NCBI RefSeq assembly: GCF_002939705.1
Contig: NZ_MDCB01000001.1
Location: 186,001-250,000 of the forward strand
Direction: 5' to 3'
From: Xanthomonas albilineans
Lineage (GTDB): Bacteria > Pseudomonadota > Gammaproteobacteria > Xanthomonadales > Xanthomonadaceae
DNA: 64,000 nucleotides
In this document: piece by piece, positions 1 through 8,104 of the stretch
Numbering within the stretch: position 1 is the first letter of the stretch
Layout of the letters: every line of letters begins with the position of its first letter
The notes under the pieces: generated by a model
Told to the model about the DNA's origin: nothing
Database searches by the model: none
The model's input: only the letters and a program-made list of their open reading frames with translations
Program-made: the position numbers and the translations under genes

Positions 1-279
1 GCGTAGGCAACTGGCAAGAAAATCGGCGCGAATTCCCTCGTCGATCAATTCCCCGATTTCGCGGCCCAGCGCCTGCGCCTGAGGCAAGTTCCACAGAGTT
101 TCGGCAATGTGGTTGAAAGCGACAATGCGCGATTGCGCGTCGATGACCACGATGCCATCGGCCGTGCGCTGCATGGAATGCAACGGTGCCAGCTCTTGGC
201 TGGACGCCACACGCGTCTGGATCGTCGCATCCGAGCTGCTGGCGGACGTGATCGGTTTGGTGACGCGGCGGTGCGGCAT
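1..279 (-). CDS. PAS-domain protein, N-terminal part only (runs off the left edge)
   Basis: The frame opens at an ATG at 279 and is still open at base 1, giving 93 residues. Residues about 35-80 look like the start of a PAS sensor domain: the stretch TADGIVVIDAQSRIVAFN is the typical first two strands, followed by a helix. It starts 4 bp after the cheB stop, so it is probably the last gene of the cheR-cheD-cheB operon. In related organisms a gene here can be a PAS-GGDEF-EAL or PAS-kinase signalling protein, but the output domain is outside the window, so its function is unknown. Confidence 0.6.
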   Translation of the reverse strand, partial: MPHRRVTKPITSASSSDATIQTRVASSQELAPLHSMQRTADGIVVIDAQSRIVAFNHIAETLWNLPQAQALGREIGELIDEGIRADFLASCLR

Positions 280-283
280 GGTA

Positions 284-1360
284 CTAACGTGCCTGTGCGG
301 ACAGTGCGATCAAGCGCTCTGCGATTTTGTTCAATGGCAGCACTTCCTGCGCAGCACCAAGTCGGAAGGCAGTGCCGGGCATGCCCCAGACTACGCTGGT
401 TGCCTCGTCCTGGACCAGGGTGCTGGCGCCGGCTTGCAGCATCTCGAGTAGCCCGCGTGCACCATCGTCGCCCATGCCGGTCAGGATGGCGCCGATCGCA
501 TTGGCGCCAGCATTGCGCGCCACCGACTGGAACAGCACGTCTACCGCTGGTTTGTGGCGGTTGACCGGCGGGCCGTCGTCGATCTTGCAGCGCCAACGTG
601 CACCATCGCGGATCACTTGCAGATGCTTGCCGCCGGGTGGCAAATAGGCGTGTCCGGGCAAAATCGCCTCGCCTTCGCTGGCTTCACGCACCGCCATGGC
701 CGAATGTCGGTTGAGGCGATCGGCGAAGGCGGTGCTGAAGCCGGCAGGCAGGTGTTGGGTCATCACCACGGCGGGTGCGTCGGCCGGCATGCCTTCCAGG
801 ACCACGCGCAGTGCTTCGGTGCCACCGGCGGATGCGCCGATGGCAATCAATCGGTCGGTGGTCCGGAATTTCAGCGAGGACAGGGCAGTGGGCGCGACCG
901 TCGCGGGGCCGGCTGGTTTCAGTATGTCTGCGCGGTCCAGCGCACGTACCTTGGCTTTGGACGCGGCTATGACCTTGCCAATGATCTCCTCGGCATACTC
1001 TTCCAGGCCACGTGCCACGTCGAGTTTGGGTTTGGAGACGAAGTCCACCGCGCCCAAGGCAAGCGCCTGCAGTGTGGTGTCGGCACCGCGCTCGGTGAGC
1101 GAGGAGATCATCACCACGGGTGTGGGCCGCAGCCGCATCAGGTTTTCCAGGAATGCCAGCCCATCCATTCGTGGCATTTCCACGTCCAGCGTGATCACGT
1201 CCGGATTCAAACGTTTGATTTTTTCGCGTGCCAGCAATGGATCGGCAGCCGAACCGACCACTTCAATGCCAGGTGCGCGCGACAGAATCTCCGTGAGGAT
1301 TTGCCGCACGACGGCGGAGTCGTCGACGATCAGTACACGGCAAGGGGCTTCTAAATTCAT
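284..1360 (-). CDS. cheB: Chemotaxis protein-glutamate methylesterase/deamidase CheB
   Basis: A 358-residue response regulator that removes methyl groups from chemoreceptor glutamates during adaptation. Residues 1-125 are a receiver domain ([12 protein letters not shown], phosphoacceptor Asp59 in [11 protein letters not shown], Lys109 in SKPK). Residues about 165-355 are the methylesterase with its catalytic triad: Ser176 in IGASAGGT, His202 in TQHLPAG and Asp297/298 in GMGDDG. The start at 1360 overlaps the cheD stop by 4 bp (ATGA) and gives the canonical N-terminus. It belongs to cheR-cheD-cheB. This is the only CheB in the window, so it may serve both CheA systems. Confidence 0.97.
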   Translation of the reverse strand: MNLEAPCRVLIVDDSAVVRQILTEILSRAPGIEVVGSAADPLLAREKIKRLNPDVITLDVEMPRMDGLAFLENLMRLRPTPVVMISSLTERGADTTLQALALGAVDFVSKPKLDVARGLEEYAEEIIGKVIAASKAKVRALDRADILKPAGPATVAPTALSSLKFRTTDRLIAIGASAGGTEALRVVLEGMPADAPAVVMTQHLPAGFSTAFADRLNRHSAMAVREASEGEAILPGHAYLPPGGKHLQVIRDGARWRCKIDDGPPVNRHKPAVDVLFQSVARNAGANAIGAILTGMGDDGARGLLEMLQAGASTLVQDEATSVVWGMPGTAFRLGAAQEVLPLNKIAERLIALSAQAR

Positions 1361-1959
1361 TCGAACAACTCCACTGCTCCGGTGACAGGAGCTTTGGCGA
1401 GACGGGCACGCACGGCCGATTCGGCGGCGGCGACTTCTGCTTCTTCGTGTGCGTGTGGCAGACGCTGTACGACAACGCGACCGGTGGCAGGAAAGAACCA
1501 TATCTTGCGCGGATGGATGCCGCGCAGATCCTCGGCGATCACCGGTATGTGCTCGGCTTTGAGGTAGTTCAGCACGAAATCCGAGTTGCGGGTACCGACC
1601 GGATTGTTGGTGAATCCCTTGAGCACGTTGCCACCGCCGAACACCTTGGCTTCCAGCCGGTTGCGGGCGGCGCCGCGCTTGAGTAGGTCGTTGATCAGCA
1701 TTTCCATAGCGTAGCTGCCGTAACGCGCCGGGGCACCATCGCCGCTCTGGCCGTCTGGCAGCATGAAGTGGTTCATGCCGCCGATCTTGAGCAACGGGTC
1801 ACGGATGCACGCCGCGACGCAAGATCCCAGGATGGTTGTCAGCGCAGTGTCATCGTCCACGACGAGATATTGCGTCGGCAATAGCTTGGCGGCCGTCGTC
1901 TTGAAGCGGGTATCGTGATACCGCATCACCTGGTCCATAGACACGGTGGCGGTACTCAT
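1357..1959 (-). CDS. cheD: Chemoreceptor glutamine deamidase CheD
   Basis: A 200-residue CheD. It deamidates specific glutamines of chemoreceptors and in other bacteria also influences CheC or receptor activity. The diagnostic Cys and His motifs are present: [11 protein letters not shown] with the catalytic Cys, then GGMNHFML with the His. The chosen ATG at 1959 overlaps the cheR stop by 4 bp (ATGA). The open frame continues upstream to 2142, but that part is a shadow of cheR. The 3' end overlaps cheB by 4 bp. The 25 or so residues before the conserved core ([13 protein letters not shown]) and the acidic C-terminal tail are less conserved in the family. Confidence 0.95.
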   Translation of the reverse strand: MSTATVSMDQVMRYHDTRFKTTAAKLLPTQYLVVDDDTALTTILGSCVAACIRDPLLKIGGMNHFMLPDGQSGDGAPARYGSYAMEMLINDLLKRGAARNRLEAKVFGGGNVLKGFTNNPVGTRNSDFVLNYLKAEHIPVIAEDLRGIHPRKIWFFPATGRVVVQRLPHAHEEAEVAAAESAVRARLAKAPVTGAVELFE

Positions 1960-2822
1960 GTGTGAGCCTTGTTGACGGTGCGATACAGGGTGCGACCGCA
2001 GGGTTGGATCAGGTCTGACGCATGCAGATAGTTCTCCGAATGGCCGGTGTAGAGCATGCCTTCGCCGTCCAGATGTGGTGTCAGCCGCGACAAGATGCCG
2101 CGCTGAGTCGGCTTGTCGAAGTAAATCATCACGTTGCGGCAAAACAGAGCAAGATACGGGCCTGCGACGTCGTAGCGCGGTTCAAGCAGGTTCAATTGGC
2201 GGAATTCGAGCAGGTCGCGCAGTGCTGGTATCACCCGACATTGGCCTTCGTTGGCGCCGCTGCCGCGTTGGAAATACTTGCGCTTGATCGCCGTGTCCAG
2301 GCTGGCGATGCGCTCGAGCGCATAGACGCCGCGCGAGGCGGTCGCCAGCACCTGGGTGTCCACATCGGTGGCCAGGATCCGTACCGGTGGGGTCAGCGTT
2401 CCGAATGCCTCGCAGGCGGTGATCGCTAATGAATAGGGCTCTTCGCCGGTGGATGCGGCGCAGGACCAGATCTTCAGCGGTGCCGAAGCGGCATGCTTTT
2501 TGAGCTCCTCGTTCAGCCGTTCGAAATGGTGCGGTTCGCGGAAGAACGAGGTCAGGTTGGTGGTCAGCGCATTGGTGAACGCTTCCCATTCATCGCCGCC
2601 TTCGCGCTCGAGCCAGTCCAGGTAGTCGCGGAACGAGCGCAGTCCTAGCGTACGCAGGCGTCGCGAAAGCCGGCCATACACCATGTCGCGCTTGGCTGGA
2701 GCCAAGGCAATGCCTGCTTTCTGGTAGATCAGGTCGCAGACACGCTTGAAATCCCGATCACTGAACTCGAAGTCGCGATTGTCGGAACCGGAGGGTGGCG
2801 GAGCAGAGATCGGAGTGGCCAT
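1956..2822 (-). CDS. cheR: Chemotaxis protein methyltransferase CheR
   Basis: A SAM-dependent methyltransferase that methylates glutamates in chemoreceptor signalling domains. An N-terminal all-helical CheR_N domain ([17 protein letters not shown] onward) is followed by the SAM-binding domain with [14 protein letters not shown] and [10 protein letters not shown], and [10 protein letters not shown] near the end. The frame could start at 2861. However, a sigma-28 type promoter at 2851-2877 overlaps that codon, so I prefer the ATG at 2822 (MATPISAPP), which gives 288 residues. It is the first gene of the cheR-cheD-cheB operon and lies 368 bp after a receptor gene. Four of the five intact receptors nearby end in xWxxF-type tails that could tether this enzyme. 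Confidence 0.95.
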   Translation of the reverse strand: MATPISAPPPSGSDNRDFEFSDRDFKRVCDLIYQKAGIALAPAKRDMVYGRLSRRLRTLGLRSFRDYLDWLEREGGDEWEAFTNALTTNLTSFFREPHHFERLNEELKKHAASAPLKIWSCAASTGEEPYSLAITACEAFGTLTPPVRILATDVDTQVLATASRGVYALERIASLDTAIKRKYFQRGSGANEGQCRVIPALRDLLEFRQLNLLEPRYDVAGPYLALFCRNVMIYFDKPTQRGILSRLTPHLDGEGMLYTGHSENYLHASDLIQPCGRTLYRTVNKAHT

Positions 2823-3190
2823 AGGTCTCAGCGGTGGTCGGTCTACGGAGATATCGGCCACGAGTCGGCAAAATTGACACGTTTCTCGAGCAGTCGGTTG
2901 TCCATCATCCGGTAAATATCGATCCGAACGCCTGCCACTGCGACTTTTCCAGAGGCGATTGCAGTCTAGTGGGCCATATTATGAGGAACGCTGTGTCCCA
3001 GATGAGGTGTTTTGGAGGTGATCCTGAAGCCAGAAGTGTTCGCCAGCTTCGCCTGTGAGTCCATTCCAACGCATGCGGTGCATGTCGGTCGTGCGTAGCG
3101 AATGCATTGAAGCAATATGGCAAAGGATCCCAGGCACGAGGCCGGGGATCGGAGTGAGGATGACGGGTGCCGCCGTTATTAGCGTTCTTA
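2823..3190. other. Intergenic region between a receptor gene and cheR
   Basis: 368 bp with no convincing coding signal on either strand. The only element I can support is the sigma-28 promoter at 2851-2877. No clear terminator hairpin with a T-run follows the receptor gene. Confidence 0.5.
2851..2877 (-). promoter_or_regulatory. Predicted sigma-28 (FliA) promoter of cheR-cheD-cheB
   Basis: Read on the minus strand: TCAATTTT, an 11-bp spacer, then GCCGATAT. The consensus is TAAAGTTT-N11-GCCGATAA, so 6 of 8 bases match at -35 and 7 of 8 at -10 with the exact spacer. It overlaps the upstream ATG at 2861, which argues for the start at 2822. Confidence 0.65.
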
Positions 3191-5569
3191 CTAGTCTGAA
3201 TCGGGTGTGGACGGTTCAGATTTCGGAGAGTACACGACCTCGGCTGGCTTGCTCGGCGCGGTTGCCCGGGGCTTCTTTGGGGACGGCGTTTTTTTACGCG
3301 TCCCTGCAACCGGTGGCGAGGACGAGGGATGCATGTCGGGCGCCGATGGTGCCACACGGAAGATCGAGACCGATTCGATCAGTTGGCCTGCTTGTTCTTC
3401 CATCGAGCGGGCGGCAGCCGTTGCTTCTTCCACCAGCGCCGCGTTCTGCTGGGTGGCCTCGTCCATCTGGGTGACGGTCTGGCTGACCTGATCGATCCCG
3501 GCCGACTGTTCCTGCGAGGCGGAGGCGATCTCGCTCATGATGTTGGTCACGCGTTGCACCGAAGACACGATCTCGTTCATGGTTTGCCCGGCTTGACGCA
3601 CCAGCGCCGAACCATTGGAGACCTGGCTGACCGAGGCGTCGATCAGGCCCTTGATTTCCTTGGCGGCGTTGGCTGAGCGCTGTGCAAGCGTACGCACTTC
3701 GCTGGCGACGACCGCGAATCCGCGCCCCTGTTCGCCGGCTCTGGCTGCTTCCACTGCGGCGTTGAGCGCCAGGATATTGGTCTGGAAGGCGATGCTGTCG
3801 ATGACGCCGATGATGTCGGCGATCTTCTTCGAGGAAGTCTCAATGCCGCTCATCGTGGTCACGACCTGTCCGACCACCTCGCCGCCTTGGGACGCGACCG
3901 AAGCAGCGCCGACCGCCAACTGATTGGCCTGACGTGCATGCTCGGCGTTCTGCTTGACGGTGGAGGTCAGCTCTTCCATCGAGGCGGCGGTTTCTTCCAG
4001 ATTCGACGCCTGTTGCTCGGTACGACGCGACAGATCGCTGTTGCCGGTGGCGATCTCGCCGGCGGCGGCGTTGATCGCGTTCGCCACATGCTGGATGCGG
4101 CTGATGATGCTCGCCAACTGTTCGGCGGTGGCATTGGCGTCATCGCGCATCGTGGCGAACACGCCGTGGAACTCGCCTTGCATGCGTATGGTCAGGTCAC
4201 CGTGCGATAGTGCAGTCAGCAGTTTGGACACCTCGCCGATGCTGTCGCCGTTGGCCTGCAGCAGACTATTCAATTGCTCTGCCAGCATCAAGAAGAAGCC
4301 CTGCTTTCCGTCGATGACGACGCGCCCGGACAGGTCGCCGGCGCCGGCAGCCTGCACGATCTTTGCTACTTCTCGCTCGACCTGCGCCTCGAGTGTGCGA
4401 TCGCGCGATTCGCACACGTAGCCGATATGGTTGCCATGTACATCGCGGATGGAGGTGATGATCTGGGCGATGCGTGCATCGCCATAGGCCATTTCGCGCT
4501 CGACCACGCCTTTGTTTTCGATCGCTGCAACGGTTCTGGGATCGATTTGGTTGCCATACTCAATCATCGAAACCAGGGAGCCAACCAGCGGCAGGCTGGA
4601 ATCGAAAGCCGGCGCGACCGAGCGGATGTCATCGGCGTACTTGTCGGTGATGCTCTGCATCGACGGGTTGGCGTAGACGATGGTGTAGTTCAGGTCGGCG
4701 ATGAACATGCCGGTGGATGAGTTGTCCAGGGCGGTACGGATACGCAGGTTCTCGGCCGACGCCGCAGCATCGTGCTCGATGCGCTCACGCAGGTCTTGCT
4801 GCATGCGTTTGAGTGCTTGCATCAGTTCGCCGACTTCGTCCTGACTGCTGACGTCGATATCTCCGTCCAGCTTGCCCCCGGCGACGGCGTTAGCCACTTT
4901 GACTGCGCCGCGTACGCTGTTGGCCAGCAGCTTTCCGAACAGGAATGCCAGGGCGACCGCGCTACCGATGCCGATCAGCAAGCACACCAGTAGCGTCGCG
5001 GAGGCCTTGCCATAGGTGCTGCTTGCATTGTCGGCCGCGACCTTGGATTGACGGTCGTTCTCGGCGATCAACGCGATCAGGTCATCCACCACCTTATTGT
5101 CCAGAACGCGGGTCTCGCTGGTGAAGGTGTCGATCGCGTCGTCGCGCAGGTCGAGCTGCAACATTTCGTCCACGGAGCCATAGGAGACGATCGCTTTTTT
5201 CCAGTCCGTCACCAGACGCTCATAGGCCGCTCTTTCCTGTGTCGTGCCAATCTTGTTCGGATACTTGGCGATAATCTCGTCCATCTGCTTCTTCAGCGCG
5301 ATCTTGCGCGCCTGGGACTCTTTCTTTACCGCATCGCTGCTGCGGATCAGACTTTGGTACGCGGCGCTGCGGTAATCGCCGAGGATGCCGCGCATTTCGC
5401 CGCCGATGCGCACGCTGGGCACCACGGTGTTGGAAAGATTTCTGGTTACATGATTGAGCGAATTCAAACCGCTGTAGGCTGTCAGACCCTGAACCAGCAT
5501 CAGGACAAGTACGACGCCGAAGGCCAGCATCAATTTTGGCATCAGCTTGAGATTCTTTATCCACTGCAT
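3191..5569 (-). CDS. Methyl-accepting chemotaxis protein with a cytoplasmic PAS-like segment
   Basis: A 792-residue chemoreceptor. TM1 is at about residues 10-32, followed by a helical periplasmic domain, TM2 at about 190-215 ([20 protein letters not shown]) and a HAMP domain. A PAS-like module at about 285-400 ([19 protein letters not shown], later a repeated strand pattern) comes before a second HAMP-like linker and the MCP signalling domain with the hairpin tip [20 protein letters not shown]. The start at 5569 ([11 protein letters not shown]) puts TM1 correctly; the frame upstream of it is spurious. Unlike the other four receptors it ends in a Ser/Pro/Lys-rich tail without an xWxxF pentapeptide. 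It follows a small exported protein by 98 bp and may share its sigma-28 promoter. The ligand is unknown. Confidence 0.93.
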   Translation of the reverse strand: MQWIKNLKLMPKLMLAFGVVLVLMLVQGLTAYSGLNSLNHVTRNLSNTVVPSVRIGGEMRGILGDYRSAAYQSLIRSSDAVKKESQARKIALKKQMDEIIAKYPNKIGTTQERAAYERLVTDWKKAIVSYGSVDEMLQLDLRDDAIDTFTSETRVLDNKVVDDLIALIAENDRQSKVAADNASSTYGKASATLLVCLLIGIGSAVALAFLFGKLLANSVRGAVKVANAVAGGKLDGDIDVSSQDEVGELMQALKRMQQDLRERIEHDAAASAENLRIRTALDNSSTGMFIADLNYTIVYANPSMQSITDKYADDIRSVAPAFDSSLPLVGSLVSMIEYGNQIDPRTVAAIENKGVVEREMAYGDARIAQIITSIRDVHGNHIGYVCESRDRTLEAQVEREVAKIVQAAGAGDLSGRVVIDGKQGFFLMLAEQLNSLLQANGDSIGEVSKLLTALSHGDLTIRMQGEFHGVFATMRDDANATAEQLASIISRIQHVANAINAAAGEIATGNSDLSRRTEQQASNLEETAASMEELTSTVKQNAEHARQANQLAVGAASVASQGGEVVGQVVTTMSGIETSSKKIADIIGVIDSIAFQTNILALNAAVEAARAGEQGRGFAVVASEVRTLAQRSANAAKEIKGLIDASVSQVSNGSALVRQAGQTMNEIVSSVQRVTNIMSEIASASQEQSAGIDQVSQTVTQMDEATQQNAALVEEATAAARSMEEQAGQLIESVSIFRVAPSAPDMHPSSSPPVAGTRKKTPSPKKPRATAPSKPAEVVYSPKSEPSTPDSD

Positions 5570-5667
5570 TAGCGCGTTTTCCTTGTATTGACAGCTACGG
5601 CGAAGGTAAAGACAGCGACGCCGCCGCGCTGGATGGCCAAAGGCTCCAGCCCGGCGGTGCACAATAC

Positions 5668-6048
5668 TTATTTGATGGTCGCCAACTTCAGGCTGGAGGG
5701 AGCGCTAACCTGGATTTCCGCGCGCGAGCTGTCGCGTTCGATCTTGCCAATAACGCACACATCCTTACCTTCCAGGCTTTCTGGCGGGAAGCCGAACTTG
5801 CTGCGGTCGGCACCGGCGATGCGTGCGGAAAAGGTGTGACGCGGAAACATGCCGCCCATGTACAGAAAAGTGGGCTCGCCCTCGGAATTCTGCGCATATT
5901 TGGCCTTCTCGACCTTGCCGCAGACCATGCCGTCCTTGCCGACGAACTTGGTTGCCATTTCCGGCGGGATCATCTGCTGAGATTGGGCGAATGCACTGGG
6001 GCTGGCGGCCAGTAGAAGGACCAATAGCAGTGGCAAGTTCGATTTCAT
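5668..6048 (-). CDS. Small exported protein of unknown function, sigma-28-linked
   Basis: 126 residues with a clean signal peptide ([21 protein letters not shown], cleavage after AFA), so it is probably periplasmic. The mature part of about 105 residues is rich in beta-prone stretches ([40 protein letters not shown]), which resembles a small OB-fold such as those in DNA-binding-like periplasmic proteins. That is a guess from pattern only. It lies between cheW and a chemoreceptor, with a good FliA-type promoter 61 bp upstream, so it probably belongs to the flagellar class III regulon. I do not recognise a named family. Confidence 0.8.
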   Translation of the reverse strand: MKSNLPLLLVLLLAASPSAFAQSQQMIPPEMATKFVGKDGMVCGKVEKAKYAQNSEGEPTFLYMGGMFPRHTFSARIAGADRSKFGFPPESLEGKDVCVIGKIERDSSRAEIQVSAPSSLKLATIK

Positions 6049-6108
6049 AGAACGACTCCTTGAGGACGATGGGTGAGGTGACGGGAATGTGAGTCAGCCA
6101 CCCTTCAG

Positions 6109-6135
6109 CTATCGGCATTTGTTCTATGAACTTGA
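6109..6135 (-). promoter_or_regulatory. Predicted sigma-28 promoter of the small exported protein and receptor
   Basis: Minus strand: TCAAGTTC, 11-bp spacer, GCCGATAG. That is 6 of 8 at -35 and 7 of 8 at -10 with exact spacing. The expected start of transcription is about 55 nt before the ATG at 6048. Confidence 0.65.
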
Positions 6136-6167
6136 TTCACTCAAGTGATATGCAGTTCGCACTTCAA

Positions 6168-6193
6168 ATGAAAACCCGCCATTGCGGCGGGTC
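6168..6193 (-). terminator. Rho-independent terminator after cheW
   Basis: On the minus strand a GACCCGCC/GGCGGGT-type stem with a short loop is followed by TTTTCATTT. It starts about 40 bp after the cheW stop and separates cheW from the next sigma-28 unit. Confidence 0.75.
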
Positions 6194-6233
6194 GAAGTAG
6201 GGGAGGTCAGGGATGGAACCGCCGCTCGATGGG

Positions 6234-6725
6234 TCAGGCGGCTTCCTCGATGTGCATGTGCTGGCCGAATTCGGCACTGTCCAGCAGGGTTTCGATGTCC
6301 AGCAGGATCAGCATACGGTCGTCTTGGGTACCGATGCCGGAGATGAAGCGAGTGTCTACCGCGGCACCGAACTCGGGAGTAGGACGGATCTGTTCTTCGT
6401 TCAGTGGAATCACGTCCGAGACGCTATCCACGACGATACCGACCACGCGATCCTTGACGTTAAGCACGATCATCACGGTGAAGGCGTCGTAACGGGCTTC
6501 CTTGAGTCGTAGCTTAAGCCGCAGGTCGATCACCGGGACGATGGTGCCGCGCAGGTTGATGACGCCCTTGATGTACTCTGGTGCATCCGGGACCCGGGTG
6601 ACCGAATCGTAACCGCGGATTTCTTGCACTTTCAGAATATCGACGCCGTAGTGCTCTTCACCGAGGGTGAAGCTGAGAAATTCGCCGCCTGTGGCGCCGG
6701 AATTGGAGGTATTTTTGTCGTTCAT
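6234..6725 (-). CDS. cheW: Chemotaxis coupling protein CheW
   Basis: A 163-residue single CheW domain that links receptors to CheA. Recognisable family segments are FLSFTLGEEHYGVDILKVQEIRG, TRVPDAPEYIKGVINLRG with the conserved NLRG turn, VPVIDLRLKL, and DSVSDVIPL. The start at 6725 is 63 bp downstream of a sigma-28 -10 element and needs no adjustment. It is a monocistronic unit bounded by that promoter and by a terminator at 6168-6193. It is the only stand-alone CheW in the window; the other CheW-like domains sit at the ends of CheA and ParP. Confidence 0.97.
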   Translation of the reverse strand: MNDKNTSNSGATGGEFLSFTLGEEHYGVDILKVQEIRGYDSVTRVPDAPEYIKGVINLRGTIVPVIDLRLKLRLKEARYDAFTVMIVLNVKDRVVGIVVDSVSDVIPLNEEQIRPTPEFGAAVDTRFISGIGTQDDRMLILLDIETLLDSAEFGQHMHIEEAA

Positions 6726-6787
6726 CGTGTGCTCCTGGTGCGCACGGAGTTGCGGTGGGCGGGGAAGGGAAACCGTGACTTATCCGT

Positions 6788-6814
6788 AGATCGGCGTGGT
6801 GCCGCAGAACTTTA
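6788..6814 (-). promoter_or_regulatory. Predicted sigma-28 promoter of cheW
   Basis: Minus strand: TAAAGTTC, 11-bp spacer, GCCGATCT. The -35 matches 7 of 8 consensus bases and the -10 matches 6 of 8. Confidence 0.7.
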
Positions 6815-6833
6815 GCGGCGCGCTGCCTTGCAT

Positions 6834-7628
6834 TCAGGGCAGCGTGCCGCTCTTGCGGGCGTTACGTTGGCGCTCGATCCGGAAAATATAACGTTGGATC
6901 GCCGCATCCGCGCCGCGGGGCAGGTCGACAAAACGCACCCCAAGCCGTAGCGTTTCCTGTCCGTTTGCCAGCTTGGAGGCATACATATTGCAGATCTCCA
7001 GGGTCAGTCGGATCGGAGGGGTGTCGGGTAATTGCAATTCGCAGCCCTTGTAGCTGTGTTGCAACTGCGGCAGCGGTTGATCCGGTGCAATGGCCACCGC
7101 GACCGCGACCGCAAGGCCGCCGTTGCTAATGTCCAGCACCCGCAGTAACAGTTCGGTTGGCGGGTTGGCATCGTCTAGGCGCAGGATGCACATCGGTGAT
7201 TCGGTCACCGGTGTTTCGAGACGGAAATGCTCGCGCCGTTGCAGGTAATAGAGCGAATCGGGCAATGCAGCGCGGAAGCCGCCGATGCCATCCAACTCCC
7301 CCCGTTCCTGCCCCTGGATACGAAAACGCACACGCACTCTGTCCAACTGGGCGAAGCACAGCAGGTATTCGGCCTGTTCGGCGGCGTTGTTGCAGGCATC
7401 GTTGACGCTGAGATCCAGTAATAAGGTGTCCTCGTCCAGGGCCAACAGTGCGGTCGAGAAAGACTGATCGCGGCCACTGAGATGTGCGCTGACCTGGGAG
7501 CGTTGGTTGATCAAGGACTGCAACAACTGGCGGATCTGCCGCTTGTTGGTGAGCATGAAGCGATCGTCTGCTTCCTCCTCTTCCGGTGAAGACGGGGGCG
7601 GTGCATCGCTGGAAATACCTTCGGCCAT
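6834..7628 (-). CDS. ycgR: YcgR-like flagellar brake, PilZ-domain c-di-GMP receptor
   Basis: 264 residues. Residues about 25-125 fit the YcgR N-terminal domain ([19 protein letters not shown], a beta-barrel-like fold). Residues about 130-245 are a PilZ domain with both c-di-GMP signatures: the arginine cluster QRREHFRLE and the D-x-S-x-x-G motif as DISNGG. YcgR proteins bind c-di-GMP and act on the flagellar motor to slow or bias rotation. The ATG at 7628 is used because the longer frame to 7805 passes through the predicted sigma-28 promoter at 7688-7714. It lies between cheW and a receptor gene. Confidence 0.88.
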   Translation of the reverse strand: MAEGISSDAPPPSSPEEEEADDRFMLTNKRQIRQLLQSLINQRSQVSAHLSGRDQSFSTALLALDEDTLLLDLSVNDACNNAAEQAEYLLCFAQLDRVRVRFRIQGQERGELDGIGGFRAALPDSLYYLQRREHFRLETPVTESPMCILRLDDANPPTELLLRVLDISNGGLAVAVAVAIAPDQPLPQLQHSYKGCELQLPDTPPIRLTLEICNMYASKLANGQETLRLGVRFVDLPRGADAAIQRYIFRIERQRNARKSGTLP

Positions 7629-7687
7629 GTTGGGAAGTGCGTGCTGGAGTAGAAGGGGAAGGCACCTTTTCGGCTGCCATGGGCATG

Positions 7688-7714
7688 TTATCGGCTGAGT
7701 CTGGTGTTTTTGTA
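7688..7714 (-). promoter_or_regulatory. Predicted sigma-28 promoter of the PilZ/YcgR gene
   Basis: Minus strand: TACAAAAA, 11-bp spacer, GCCGATAA. The -10 is a perfect match; the -35 keeps only TA-A of the consensus. Confidence 0.55.
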
Positions 7715-7883
7715 GATCTAGTGCTTTATCGGAGCCGTGCGGGCGGGGCATGAACATGAAGGAGGCTGCGGGCGATGCCAGGCTGGCCGTCTGGCCCTCC
7801 ATCACGTGTACTGGCGCTGGCCTCCTCGCCGAGGGCGGTGCGCTGTTGGATTGCTTGGTCTTCTAATCGATTGTCTGCTTGAG

Positions 7884-7948
7884 CCAGCCGACTGTTGCTG
7901 CAACGCGCCGGAAATTTCGCTCACGATGTCGGTGATGAACTGCACCAG
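7884..7948 (-). pseudogene. Possible relict of a chemoreceptor signalling domain
   Basis: Minus-strand translation gives QFITDIVSEISGALQQQSAG. This is identical at 14 of 20 positions to the [20 protein letters not shown] segment of the intact receptors. The frame then runs into unrelated residues and a stop, and nothing receptor-like is seen on either side. It lies in the 476-bp gap between the PilZ gene and the next receptor. It is either a decayed receptor fragment or a chance helical match; I favour a relict. Confidence 0.35.
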
Positions 7949-8104
7949 CATGTCCTGGAGGTGCTCCAGAGCCGCGCTGGGGGAGTGGGCGAGTAATGGC
8001 GTTGCTGCGCCTCCAATTGCGGAAGAAAGCCTTTGTACGCCGTGGACGGGATCGACCGCGGAAATGTTCCGCGGCCGATTCGGATCAATTCACCGGCATT
8101 GCGC

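Larger units (their letters stand above)
7629..8104. other. Intergenic region between receptor and PilZ gene
   Basis: 476 bp. It holds the sigma-28 promoter at 7688-7714 and the receptor-like relict at 7884-7948. I see no intact gene. Confidence 0.5.
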
